Shown here piece by piece: positions 55,601 to 64,000 of a stretch of 64,000 nt of DNA. Source of the DNA: Pseudomonas fluorescens (GTDB lineage: Bacteria; Pseudomonadota; Gammaproteobacteria; Pseudomonadales; Pseudomonadaceae); the NCBI RefSeq assembly GCF_001708445.1, contig NZ_CP015637.1:4093001-4157000 (forward strand), written 5' to 3'. Within the stretch, counting starts at the first letter, position 1. Every line of letters starts with the position of its first letter. Position numbers and translations under genes: made by a program. Below the pieces are notes generated by a model that saw nothing but the letters and a program-made list of their open reading frames with translations, was not told the DNA's origin and searched no databases.

Positions 55601-56797
55601 TCAGTTCCAGGCGTGGCGCGCGGGCTTCACGCCGTTGAGCACGAAATTGCCGATCAGGTGGTATTTCCAGCGGGCCGGGTCGTGCAGGGTGTGGGTGCGT
55701 GCGTTGCGCCAGAAGCGGTCAAGGTTGTGTTTGCCGGTGACGGAGCGGGTGCCGGCCAGTTCGAAGAGCTTGCTGCTGGCGAGCAACGCGGTTTCGGCCG
55801 ACAGGACTTTGGCCTGGGCGACGATCAGTGAAGCGTTGGCGACGGTGTCTTCATTCGGTTCGGCCAGGGCCAGGTCCACAGCCTTGCCGGCCTTGGCGAG
55901 GATGGCTTCGGTGCCGTGCACACGCCATTCCAGATCGCCGATGGCGGCGATGGTGAACGGGTCTTGCCAGCCGTGATCCTGCTGGCTGTCGATCCAGGGT
56001 CGCGCCTGGCGCGCATAGATTTTGGCTTGTTCAAGGGCGCCCAGGGCGATGCCGGTGTCGACCGCCGCCTGGATGATCTGTGAAATCGGGCCGTTGGCGG
56101 TGGGTTGATCGAAGGCCTGGTGAGCGGGGATCACCGCGCTGAGGGGCACGGTTACGCCATCGAGGGTCACGCCGCCGCTGGCGGTGGTGCGCTGGCCGAA
56201 GCCGTCCCAGCTGTCGATAACGGTGAGGCCTGGCGCATCGCGTTCAACCAAGGCAATAAACGCCTGGCCGTGCTCGTTATTGCCAACGGTGGGCACCAGA
56301 TGGGCGAACAGCGCACCGGTGCAGTAGAACTTCTCGCCATTGATCTGTGCGGTGTCGCCGTGAAAACGGATCTGGGTATCGAAGGTGCCGGCGTTTTTGC
56401 TCTTGGCCTCGGAGAACGCATTGCCGAAACGGTAACCGGCCAGGACCTTGCCGAAGTAGTGTCGCTTTTGTTCCTCGGTGGCTGTTTGCAGCAGGATATC
56501 CACCACACCCAGATGGTTCTGTGGGATTTGCCCCAGTGACGGGTCGGCAGCGGAGATCAACTTGATCACCTCGGCCACGGTCACATAGGACACCTCGGCG
56601 CCGCCGTAGGCTTTGGGAACGGTGATGCCCCACAAGCCGCTGGCGGAAAACTCGTCAAGCTCGGCAAGCGGCAGGCGCCGCTCACGGTCGCGCGCACTGG
56701 CGTCGACCGCAAAGCGTTCGGCCAGGCGCTGGGCGACCTCGATGGCTTCCGCGTCCGAGCGGATGATATGGGCAGGGTGTTGAGGGTGGGCAGACAT
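55601..56797 (-). CDS. SfnB-family sulfur acquisition flavoprotein
   Basis: A 398-residue acyl-CoA-dehydrogenase-fold flavoprotein of the SfnB/DszC type. Sequence from residue 50 (ASGLWGITVPKAYGGAEVSYVTVAEVIKLISAADPSLGQIPQNHLG) and the ending TLHDPARWKYHLIGNFVLNGV are typical. These act as FMNH2-dependent oxygenases in dimethylsulfone or sulfonate use. First gene of a three-gene operon with a sigma-54-type promoter (56833-56850). GGAG is 8 bases before its ATG. Confidence 0.85.
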   Translation of the reverse strand: MSAHPQHPAHIIRSDAEAIEVAQRLAERFAVDASARDRERRLPLAELDEFSASGLWGITVPKAYGGAEVSYVTVAEVIKLISAADPSLGQIPQNHLGVVDILLQTATEEQKRHYFGKVLAGYRFGNAFSEAKSKNAGTFDTQIRFHGDTAQINGEKFYCTGALFAHLVPTVGNNEHGQAFIALVERDAPGLTVIDSWDGFGQRTTASGGVTLDGVTVPLSAVIPAHQAFDQPTANGPISQIIQAAVDTGIALGALEQAKIYARQARPWIDSQQDHGWQDPFTIAAIGDLEWRVHGTEAILAKAGKAVDLALAEPNEDTVANASLIVAQAKVLSAETALLASSKLFELAGTRSVTGKHNLDRFWRNARTHTLHDPARWKYHLIGNFVLNGVKPARHAWN

Positions 56798-56832
56798 GGG
56801 CCGACTCCAGGCTCCGAGGGGATGCTGGAGTG

Positions 56833-56850
56833 ATTGCAGGAGTCGTGCCT
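56833..56850 (-). promoter_or_regulatory. Putative sigma-54 (-24/-12) promoter of the SfnB operon
   Basis: On the minus strand AGGCACG-ACTC-CTGCAAT: the GG and GC doublets are exactly 10 bases apart and the CACG and TGCA contexts match TGGCACG-N4-TTGCW. Transcription would start near 56824, about 27 bp before the SfnB-like start. Fits the known sigma-54 and SfnR control of sfn genes in P. putida (knowledge). Confidence 0.65.
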
Positions 56851-56951
56851 GAATTTAATCGTCTGTGAAATCAGCGGGTTGCTGCGTATACACGCGCGCA
56901 GCCGCGGTTTCAAACCAGCAAAGTGTCCATCCACTGTTGGCTGGCAAACAG

Positions 56952-57527
56952 TTAGATCACCACATTGCGCACAAAGCGCACGGCGACGTGGCCGTCATTG
57001 CGATAGGCATGGGGCTGGTGGCTGGCGAACATGAAGAATTCGCCGGCACCGATGGTGTTTTCCTGGTCGCCGACCACCAACGTCAGGCTGCCCTCGAAGA
57101 CGAACAGTTGCTCGCTCCATCCCTCCAGGTCGGGGTCCGGGCAATAGCGATCACCCGGCTCAAGGCGCCACTCCCACAATTCGACCTCACGCCGCGCCGT
57201 GGCCTTGGCCAGCAACACCGCCTTGCTGCCGTCGATTTCGCCGGCCCAGGCCAGCTCGTTGATGCGGCTGTGATCGCGCACATCCGGCGCCTGGATCAGG
57301 TCGCTGAACGCCACATCCAGCGCTTCGGCCACACGGTCGAGGGTGGACAGGCTGACGTTCTTCTCCCCCGCTTCGATGGCCACCAGCATGCGCCGGCTGA
57401 CCCCGGACTTTTCCGAGAGCGCAGTCTGACTCATGTCGGCAGCATGACGCAGGCGACGAACGTTCTGGCTGACGTGCTGCAGGACCGAAGCCCGTTGTGG
57501 ATTTTCTTTGTGCACTATATTGCTCAA
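56952..57527 (-). CDS. XRE-family regulator with C-terminal cupin
   Basis: A 191-residue protein: HTH_3 domain at about residues 18-72 (VRRLRHAADMSQTALSEKSGVSRRMLVAIEAGEKNVSLSTLDRVAEAL) and a cupin-type barrel at about 110-190 (GWSEQLFVFEGSLTLVVGDQENTIGAGEFFMFASHQPHAYRN). Such proteins sense a small ligand or metal and repress adjacent genes. It is divergent to the EamA-type exporter across 80 bp and upstream of the SfnB unit on the same strand; the exporter is the likely target (inference). Confidence 0.85.
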   Translation of the reverse strand: MSNIVHKENPQRASVLQHVSQNVRRLRHAADMSQTALSEKSGVSRRMLVAIEAGEKNVSLSTLDRVAEALDVAFSDLIQAPDVRDHSRINELAWAGEIDGSKAVLLAKATARREVELWEWRLEPGDRYCPDPDLEGWSEQLFVFEGSLTLVVGDQENTIGAGEFFMFASHQPHAYRNDGHVAVRFVRNVVI

Positions 57528-57607
57528 TGGGTGGGTGTGCGCAGTATACTGCCCAGCGTGCGGCGCATTGTGCGGTCCGTGCCTTTCCCTTGCAAGACCG
57601 AGCCGCC

Positions 57608-58537
57608 ATGACCACCCCGAAATCCTCCCCGCGTTTCAACCGTTTCAGCAAAGCCGAATGCATTCTGGTGTTTATCACGATGATTTGGGGCGGCACGTTT
57701 TTGCTGGTGCAACACGCCATGACCGTCAGCGGGCCGATGTTTTTCGTGGGCCTGCGCTTTGCCGCGGCGGCGGTTGTGGTGGGGTTCTTTTCCTTGCGGA
57801 CCTTACGCGACCTGACGTTGTTCGAACTGAAGGCGGGCGTGTTTATCGGCGTGGCAATCATGTTCGGCTATGGCTTGCAGACCATTGGGCTGCAGACGAT
57901 CTTGAGCAGCCAATCGGCGTTCATTACCGCGCTGTATGTGCCGTTTGTGCCGCTGCTGCAATGGCTGGTGCTGGGCCGTCGTCCGGGGTTGATGCCGAGC
58001 ATTGGCATCATGCTGGCGTTTGCCGGGTTGATGTTGTTGACCGGGCCGGCTGGGGCATCGCTGAATTTCAGCGCGGGGGAGATCGCGACCTTGATCGGTG
58101 CGGTGGCGATAGCCGCCGAGATCATTTTGATCAGTGCGTTTGCCGGGCAGGTAGACGTACGCCGGGTGACCGTGGTGCAACTGGCAACGGCGTCGCTGCT
58201 GTCGTTCCTGATGGTGGTGCCGATGGGCGAGGCGTTGCCGGGGTTCTCCTGGCTGCTGCTGTTCAGCGCCGTGGGCCTGGGCCTGACCAGTGCGGTGATC
58301 CAGGTCGCAATGAACTGGGCGCAGCAGAGCGTTTCGCCAACACGGGCCACGTTGATCTATGCCGGGGAACCGGTGTGGGCAGGCGTTGTGGGGCGGATCG
58401 CTGGCGAGCGGTTCCCGCCGATTGCGATGCTGGGGGCGGCGTTGATTGTGGTGGCGGTGATTGTGAGCGAGATGAAGACGCGTGGGCAAAAGGCGCAGGC
58501 GCTGGAAGAGGCGTTGGAGCAAGAGCGTCAGAATTGA
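57608..58537 (+). CDS. DMT-superfamily (EamA) exporter
   Basis: A 309-residue membrane protein with ten helices in two EamA repeats (about 15-135 and 150-290). The start at 57608 (MTTPKSSPRFNRFSKAECILVF) follows a weak ribosome site; the longer frame upstream lies across the divergent promoter. Likely exports an amino acid or metabolite. The adjacent XRE-cupin gene probably controls it. No clear terminator follows. Confidence 0.85.
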   Translation: MTTPKSSPRFNRFSKAECILVFITMIWGGTFLLVQHAMTVSGPMFFVGLRFAAAAVVVGFFSLRTLRDLTLFELKAGVFIGVAIMFGYGLQTIGLQTILSSQSAFITALYVPFVPLLQWLVLGRRPGLMPSIGIMLAFAGLMLLTGPAGASLNFSAGEIATLIGAVAIAAEIILISAFAGQVDVRRVTVVQLATASLLSFLMVVPMGEALPGFSWLLLFSAVGLGLTSAVIQVAMNWAQQSVSPTRATLIYAGEPVWAGVVGRIAGERFPPIAMLGAALIVVAVIVSEMKTRGQKAQALEEALEQERQN

Positions 58538-58953
58538 GGCAGCTGGGGGCTGCGAAGCAACCTAACGCGGGCAAGCCCTGATGCCAGTCAGTCAAGGAGG
58601 AACACGGTAACTGTGGCAAGCGGGCCTGTTGTGGCGAGCGGGCTTGCCCCGCGTTGGGCTGCGCAGCAGCCCCAATAAGAACGCTGCGGTGTGCCAGGCT
58701 GCTCCCGGGGCTGTGTTTTGGGGCTGCTTCGCAGCCCAACGCGGGGCAAGCCCGCTCGCCACAACAAGCCCGCTCGCCACAACAGGCCCGCTTGCCACAG
58801 CAGCCACAGCAGCCACAGGGGAGCGATCAGGTCCGAAACACTGCCAAATGGGATTATTCGACCTATCTTGTAGGATCCTGCCACATCTTGCCGTTTGGTG
58901 ATCACGAAAGCGGCACGTATGATGCATCCCAAACTCCTGCAGATTAGAAGCCT
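58538..58953. repeat. REP cluster with tandem arms
   Basis: 416 bp of repeats. A degenerate element end CTGATGCCAGTCAGTCAAGG (58578-58597) is followed by a REP pair with arms from 58631 (GTGGCGAGCGGGCTTGCC) and its inverse ending near 58762. The right arm is repeated as three 18-bp tandem units at 58747-58800, and the left arm has a second, decayed copy at about 58612. Only the last 130 bp before 58954 are free of repeats and would hold the mrp promoter. Confidence 0.7.
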
Positions 58954-61875
58954 ATGTCCCTGATAGTTCTACTGCTTCTGCCTTTCATTGGCAGCTGTCT
59001 GGCGGCCTTGCTGCCGCATAACGCACGTAACACTGAATCCCTGCTGGCTGGCCTTGTGGCCCTGGTCGGAACCGTTCAAGTCGCCCTGCTCTACCCCCAG
59101 ATCGCCCACGGTGGCGTGATCCGCGAAGAATTCATGTGGTTGCCCAGCCTCGGCCTGAATTTCGTCTTGCGTATGGACGGGTTCGCCTGGCTGTTCTCGA
59201 TGCTGGTGCTCGGCATCGGCACGCTGGTGTCGCTGTATGCGCGTTACTACATGTCGCCGGACGATCCGGTGCCGCGCTTCTTCGCGTTTTTCCTGGCGTT
59301 CATGGGCGCCATGCTCGGCCTGGTGATTTCCGGCAACCTGATCCAGATCGTGTTCTTCTGGGAACTGACCAGCCTGTTCTCGTTCCTGTTGATCGGCTAC
59401 TGGCACCACCGCGCTGATGCACGGCGCGGTGCGTACATGGCGTTGATGGTGACGGGCGCCGGTGGATTGTGCCTGCTGGCGGGCGTGATGCTGCTGGGGC
59501 ATATCGTCGGCAGCTATGACCTGGACAAGGTGCTGGCGGCGGGTGATCAGATTCGTGCGCATTCGCTGTACCCGGTGATGCTGGCCCTGGTGCTGATTGG
59601 CGCGCTGAGCAAAAGCGCGCAGTTCCCGTTCCACTTCTGGCTGCCCCACGCGATGGCAGCGCCCACCCCGGTTTCAGCCTATCTGCACTCGGCGACGATG
59701 GTGAAGGCCGGCGTGTTCCTGCTGGCCCGCCTGTGGCCGTCGCTGTCCGGCAGCGAAGAATGGTTCTGGATCGTCGGCGGTGCCGGCGCGCTCACCCTCC
59801 TCCTCGGCGCCTACTGCGCCATGTTCCAGAATGACCTAAAAGGCCTTTTAGCCTATTCCACCATCAGCCACCTCGGGCTGATCACCCTGCTGCTGGGCCT
59901 CAACAGCCCGCTGGCCGCCGTCGCAGCAGTGTTCCACATCCTCAATCACGCCACCTTCAAGGCCTCGCTGTTCATGGCGGCGGGCATCATCGACCACGAA
60001 AGCGGCACGCGGGACATCCGCAAACTCAGTGGCCTGGTGCGCTTGATCCCGTTTACCGCGACCCTGGCGATGGTGGCCAGTGCATCCATGGCCGGCGTAC
60101 CGTTGCTCAACGGCTTCCTGTCCAAAGAGATGTTCTTCGCCGAAACCGTGTTTATCTCGGCAACCGCCTGGGTGGAAATCGCCCTGCCGATGATCGCGAC
60201 CATCGCCGGTACGTTCAGCGTGGCCTACGCCCTGCGCTTTACCGTGGATGTGTTCTTCGGTCCGGCCGCCACCGACCTGCCGCACACACCCCACGAGCCG
60301 CCGCGCTGGATGCGCGCGCCGGTTGAGCTGCTGGTGTTTACCTGCCTGCTGGTGGGTATCTTCCCGGCCCAAGTGGTCGGTTCGATCCTCGCTGCCGCCG
60401 CGCTGCCGGTGGTCGGCGGCGTGCTGCCGGAGTACAGCCTGGCGATCTGGCACGGCTGGAATGCACCGATGATCATGAGCCTGGTGGCCATGTCCGGCGG
60501 TGTGGTGCTGTACCTGCTGCTGCGTAAGCAACTCAAGCGTGGCCGCTTCAAATACCCGCCGATCATCAGCTACTTCAACGGCAAGCGCGGCTTCGAACGC
60601 AGCCTGGTGGTGATGATGCGCGGCGTGCGCAAGATCGAGAAACGCATCAGCACCAAGCGCCTGCAGACCCAATTGTTCCTACTGGTGCTGGTGGCCGTGA
60701 TCGGCGGCATGATCCCCGTGATCAACAGCGGCCTCAGCTGGGGCGACCGGCCGAAGATCCCGGGCTCCATCGTGTTCGTGACCCTGTGGTTGCTGGCGAT
60801 TGCCTGCGCCCTGGGCGCTGCCTGGCAAGCCAAGTACCACCGGCTGGCCGCCCTGACCATGGTCAGCGTGTGTGGCCTGATGACCTGCATCACCTTCGTG
60901 TGGTTCTCGGCGCCGGACCTGGCGCTGACGCAACTGGTGGTCGAAGTGGTCACCACCGTGCTGATCCTGCTGGGCCTGCGCTGGCTGCCACGGCGGATCG
61001 AAGAAGTCTCGCCACTGCCCAGCTCGCTGCGCAAGGCACGCGTTCGGCGCCTGCGCGACTTCCTGCTGTCCACCGTGGTCGGCGGCGGCATGGCGCTGCT
61101 GTCCTACGCGATGTTGACGCGCCAGACGCCTAACGACATCTCATCGTTTTACCTCAGCCGCGCCCTGCCCGAAGGCGGTGGCAGCAACGTGGTGAACGTG
61201 ATGCTGGTGGACTTCCGCGGCTTCGACACCCTCGGCGAAATCACCGTGCTCGGCGCCGTCGCGCTGACCGTCTACGCCCTGCTGCGGCGCTTCCGCCCGT
61301 CAAAAGAGAGCATGGAATTGCCGCCGCAACAGCGCCAGTTGGCGCCGGACGTGGCCACCGACCTGGTCAACCCGCGCCAGGCCAGCGACACCGCCCTGGG
61401 CTTCATGATGGTGCCGGCAGTGCTGGTGCGCCTGCTGCTGCCGATTGCGCTGGTGGTGTCGTTCTACCTGTTCATGCGCGGCCACAATCAACCGGGCGGC
61501 GGGTTTGTCGCCGGGCTGGTGATGTCGGTGGCGTTTATCCTGCAATACATGGTCGCCGGCACCCAGTGGGTCGAGGCGCAGATGAGTTTGCGGCCGATGC
61601 GCTGGATGGGCTTCGGGCTGTTCTCGGCGACCCTCACCGGGCTGGGTGCGTTGTTTGCCGGCTACCCATTCCTCACCACCCATACGTGGCATTTCAGCTT
61701 GCCGGTGCTGGGCGACATTCATATCGCCAGCGCGTTGTTCTTCGACGTCGGCGTGTACGCCATGGTCGTCGGCTCGACCCTGTTGATGCTCACCGCCCTC
61801 GGTCACCAGTCGGTACGGGCCCATAAACCGAGCAACCAGGCCAAAGTGGTTGCCGCAACGGAAGGAGCCGCCTGA
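58954..61875 (+). CDS. mnhA: Multisubunit cation/H+ antiporter subunit A (MrpA/MnhA with B-like C-terminus)
   Basis: A 973-residue membrane protein. The first 500 residues are NuoL-like (FWELTSLFSFLLIGYW, LSKSAQFPFHFWLPHAMAAPTPVSAYLHSATMVKAGVFLLARL), and the last part (about 800-960: RLLLPIALVVSFYLFMRGHNQPGGGFVAGLVMSV) is MrpB-like, so A and B are fused as in the Pha1 and Mrp group 2 type. Works in the inner membrane in Na+ or K+ and pH homeostasis. First gene of the mrp operon. Confidence 0.9.
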   Translation: MSLIVLLLLPFIGSCLAALLPHNARNTESLLAGLVALVGTVQVALLYPQIAHGGVIREEFMWLPSLGLNFVLRMDGFAWLFSMLVLGIGTLVSLYARYYMSPDDPVPRFFAFFLAFMGAMLGLVISGNLIQIVFFWELTSLFSFLLIGYWHHRADARRGAYMALMVTGAGGLCLLAGVMLLGHIVGSYDLDKVLAAGDQIRAHSLYPVMLALVLIGALSKSAQFPFHFWLPHAMAAPTPVSAYLHSATMVKAGVFLLARLWPSLSGSEEWFWIVGGAGALTLLLGAYCAMFQNDLKGLLAYSTISHLGLITLLLGLNSPLAAVAAVFHILNHATFKASLFMAAGIIDHESGTRDIRKLSGLVRLIPFTATLAMVASASMAGVPLLNGFLSKEMFFAETVFISATAWVEIALPMIATIAGTFSVAYALRFTVDVFFGPAATDLPHTPHEPPRWMRAPVELLVFTCLLVGIFPAQVVGSILAAAALPVVGGVLPEYSLAIWHGWNAPMIMSLVAMSGGVVLYLLLRKQLKRGRFKYPPIISYFNGKRGFERSLVVMMRGVRKIEKRISTKRLQTQLFLLVLVAVIGGMIPVINSGLSWGDRPKIPGSIVFVTLWLLAIACALGAAWQAKYHRLAALTMVSVCGLMTCITFVWFSAPDLALTQLVVEVVTTVLILLGLRWLPRRIEEVSPLPSSLRKARVRRLRDFLLSTVVGGGMALLSYAMLTRQTPNDISSFYLSRALPEGGGSNVVNVMLVDFRGFDTLGEITVLGAVALTVYALLRRFRPSKESMELPPQQRQLAPDVATDLVNPRQASDTALGFMMVPAVLVRLLLPIALVVSFYLFMRGHNQPGGGFVAGLVMSVAFILQYMVAGTQWVEAQMSLRPMRWMGFGLFSATLTGLGALFAGYPFLTTHTWHFSLPVLGDIHIASALFFDVGVYAMVVGSTLLMLTALGHQSVRAHKPSNQAKVVAATEGAA

Positions 61876-62219
61876 TGGAAGAAGTCATTGCAATTGCCAT
61901 TGGGGTCCTGGCTGCCTCGGGCGTCTGGTTGATCCTGCGGCCACGGACGTTCCAGGTGGTGATGGGCCTGTGCCTGCTGTCATACGGGGTCAACCTGTTC
62001 ATCTTCAGCATGGGCAGCCTGTTTATCGGCAAGGAGCCGATCATCAAGGACGGCGTGCCGCAAGACCTGCTGCATTACACCGACCCCCTGCCCCAGGCAC
62101 TGGTGCTGACGGCGATCGTGATCAGCTTCGCGATGACCGCGTTGTTCCTCGTGGTGCTGCTGGCATCGCGGGGCCTGACCGGCACCGACCATGTGGACGG
62201 CCGGGAGCCCAAGGAATGA
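61875..62219 (+). CDS. mnhC: Multisubunit cation/H+ antiporter subunit C
   Basis: A 114-residue, NuoK-like three-helix subunit (MEEVIAIAIGVLAASGVWLIL.. PLPQALVLTAIVISFAMTALFLVVLL). The PLPQALVLTAIVI motif is diagnostic for MrpC. Overlaps the A gene by one base and the D gene by ATGA. Confidence 0.93.
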   Translation: MEEVIAIAIGVLAASGVWLILRPRTFQVVMGLCLLSYGVNLFIFSMGSLFIGKEPIIKDGVPQDLLHYTDPLPQALVLTAIVISFAMTALFLVVLLASRGLTGTDHVDGREPKE

Positions 62220-63892
62220 ACCTGGCGTACTCCCTGATCGCCGCGCCGATCCTGCTGCCCCTGCTGACCGCTGCATTGATGCTGATGCTTGGCGAAAAGC
62301 GCCGGCCACTCAAGGCCCGTATCAACCTGTTCTCGACCCTGCTCGGCCTCGGCCTCTCGGTGTTCCTGATGGGGTGGATGCACGGCAGTAGCGATGCGGT
62401 GGTGGTTTACCTGCTGGGCAACTGGCAAGCGCCGTTCGGCATCGTGCTGGTGGCGGATAAGTTATCGGTGCTGATGCTGGTGCTGACCGGCATCGTCGGC
62501 GTCAGCGCGCTGTTGTTTGCCATGGCCCGCTGGGACCGTGCCGGCACCAGTTTCCATGCGCTGTTCCAGATTCAGTTGATGGGCTTGTACGGTGCCTTCC
62601 TGACCGCCGACCTGTTCAACCTGTTCGTCTTCTTCGAAGTGCTGCTGGCCGCGTCCTATGGCTTGATGCTGCACGGTTCGGGGCGCGCACGGGTGTCGTC
62701 GGGGCTGCATTACATCGCGATCAACCTGCTGGCCTCATCGCTGTTCCTGATCGGCGCGGCGATGGTCTATGGCGTCACCGGCACGCTGAACTTCGCCGAC
62801 CTGGCGTTGAAAATCCCGCTGGTGCCGGAAGCCGATCGCGGCCTGTTGCATGCCGGCGCGGCGATCCTCGCCACCGCATTCCTGGCCAAGGCGGGCATGT
62901 GGCCGCTGAATTTCTGGTTGGCACCCGCCTACTCCTCGGCCAGCGCGCCGGTGGCGGCGATGTTCGCGATCATGACCAAGGTCGGCGTGTACACCGTGCT
63001 ACGTTTGTGGACCCTGCTGTTCTCTGGCCAGGCCGGCGCGTCGGCACTGTTCGGCGGCGACTGGCTGGTGTACGGCGGCATGGCCACGATCATCTGCGCC
63101 TCACTGGCCATGGTGGCGGCGCAGCGCCTGGAGCGCATGGCCAGTCTGAGCATTCTGGTATCGGCCGGCATCCTGCTGTCAGCGGTGGGGTTCGCCCAGC
63201 CAAGCCTGACGGCAGGCGCATTGTTCTATCTGGTCAGCTCGACATTGGCGCTGAGTGCCCTGTTCCTGCTGGCGGAACTGATCGAGCGATCGCGCTCGGC
63301 CAACGACCTGCCTTTGGATGAAGAAATCGATGCGCTGCCCAAAGCCATGGAGTCCTTGCATCCACGGCCAGGCGTCAACCTCGATGACGAACAGAAAGCC
63401 GTGGTCGGCCAGGTCATTCCCTGGACCATGGCGTTCCTCGGCCTGAGCTTTATTGCCTGCGCCCTGCTGATTATCGGCATGCCCCCGTTGTCGGGGTTTA
63501 TCGGCAAACTCAATCTGCTGAGTGCGCTGCTCAATCCGATCGGCCTGTGGTTCAGCATTGATGAGCCGATTCGCCCGGCTGCCTGGGGCCTGGCCGCCTT
63601 GTTGATCCTGTCGGGCCTCGCATCGCTGATGGCCTTCGCCCGCCTGGGCATCCAGCGCTTCTGGACCCCGGAAGAGCGCCCTTCGCCGCTGCTGCGCCGC
63701 TTCGAATGCCTGCCGATTTTCTTCCTGCTGGGCTTGAGCGTCGTGCTGACGTTCAAGGCCGAACCGCTGATGAACTACACCCTGGACATCGCCAAGAGCC
63801 TGAACAACCCAGAACGCTACGTAATGGCCGTCATGGCCCAGCGCCCGATACCCAGCCCCGAAGCCCGCGCCGCGCTGGAGGTGCAACCATGA
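62216..63892 (+). CDS. mnhD: Multisubunit cation/H+ antiporter subunit D
   Basis: A 558-residue NuoN/M-like subunit from MNLAYSLIAAPILLPLLTAAL. The antiporter core (FFEVLLAASYGLMLHGSG, AKAGMWPLNFWLAPAYSSASAPVAAMFAIMTKVGVYTVLRL) is intact; the frame opens earlier but the ATGA overlap with subunit C and the conserved start fix it here. Ends with an ATGA junction with subunit E. Confidence 0.93.
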   Translation: MNLAYSLIAAPILLPLLTAALMLMLGEKRRPLKARINLFSTLLGLGLSVFLMGWMHGSSDAVVVYLLGNWQAPFGIVLVADKLSVLMLVLTGIVGVSALLFAMARWDRAGTSFHALFQIQLMGLYGAFLTADLFNLFVFFEVLLAASYGLMLHGSGRARVSSGLHYIAINLLASSLFLIGAAMVYGVTGTLNFADLALKIPLVPEADRGLLHAGAAILATAFLAKAGMWPLNFWLAPAYSSASAPVAAMFAIMTKVGVYTVLRLWTLLFSGQAGASALFGGDWLVYGGMATIICASLAMVAAQRLERMASLSILVSAGILLSAVGFAQPSLTAGALFYLVSSTLALSALFLLAELIERSRSANDLPLDEEIDALPKAMESLHPRPGVNLDDEQKAVVGQVIPWTMAFLGLSFIACALLIIGMPPLSGFIGKLNLLSALLNPIGLWFSIDEPIRPAAWGLAALLILSGLASLMAFARLGIQRFWTPEERPSPLLRRFECLPIFFLLGLSVVLTFKAEPLMNYTLDIAKSLNNPERYVMAVMAQRPIPSPEARAALEVQP

Positions 63893-64000
63893 AGCGCCTG
63901 TTCCCTGCCCCGTGGCTGTCGCTGGCGTTGTGGGTGCTGTGGCTGGTACTCAACCTGTCCGTCAGCCCCGGCAACCTGCTGCTAGGGGCACTGCTGGGCT
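63889..64000 (+). CDS. mnhE: Multisubunit cation/H+ antiporter subunit E, partial
   Basis: The last 112 bases give MKRLFPAPWLSLALWVLWLVL, then NLSVSPGNLLLGALLG, the beginning of MrpE with its first membrane helix. The gene is cut by the window edge. Overlaps subunit D by 4 bp; subunits F and G should follow. Confidence 0.88.
   Translation, partial: MKRLFPAPWLSLALWVLWLVLNLSVSPGNLLLGALLG

Overview
The window looks like chromosome from a Pseudomonas of the P. fluorescens group. It is GC-rich, carries a 13-gene type nuo operon with fused nuoCD, has a tusDCBE set, and its intergenic gaps are full of REP-type palindromes typical of that group (arms GTAGGAGCGAGCTTGCTCGCG and GTGGCGAGCGGGCTTGCCCCGC). 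These are inferences from gene content and repeats; no database search was run.

Layout. 1-4906: tusDCBE (minus), an alpha-methylacyl-CoA racemase-like gene, sprT, a Yip1-type membrane protein and ttcA, so two separate tRNA thiolation systems lie within 5 kb. 4974-9240: a Tag-type glycosylase, a compound repeat, aceA with a long leader, an orphan secretin-N-domain protein and a long dispersed repeat. 9245-14983: a split MacAB/TolC-type exporter operon (ATPase, permease, outer-membrane factor, adaptor) with a divergent TetR regulator. 15265-24234: FUSC protein, GapN-type dehydrogenase, Dyp peroxidase, two MFS carriers, a DUF3087 protein, small acidic proteins and an arylamine N-acetyltransferase. 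24316-28338: aldehyde dehydrogenase / carboxymuconolactone-decarboxylase-like / quinone oxidoreductase operon with a divergent LysR regulator.

28419-43357: the complete nuoABCDEFGHIJKLMN operon on the minus strand (respiratory complex I). Just upstream, at 43922-45180, sits an intact IS481-type insertion sequence. Its left flank is one dispersed repeat and its right flank is a different dispersed repeat, with no target duplication, which suggests a rearrangement. 45376-52520: a seven-gene operon for a branched-chain-amino-acid-type ABC importer, with a degenerate acyl-CoA-synthetase-like gene at its head and a flavoprotein at its tail. 52910-53803: an AT-rich orphan gene whose product appears internally duplicated. 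53889-57527: a sulfur-scavenging cluster (SfnB-like, a free-standing SfnB C-terminal domain, an LLM monooxygenase) with a good sigma-54 promoter match, followed by an XRE-cupin regulator and an EamA exporter. 58954-64000: the start of an mrp/mnh multisubunit cation/proton antiporter operon (A-B fusion, C, D, partial E).

The most unusual material is the repeat layer. A short element with CTAATGCCGTTCAGTTAAG terminal inverted repeats appears to have inserted twice into the same GGCTTGCC site of REP arms, and the IS481 element then interrupts one of these copies. Other points of interest are the orphan duplicated protein, the degenerate ligase kept in a transport operon, and the GapN-type enzyme lacking the usual catalytic glutamate.
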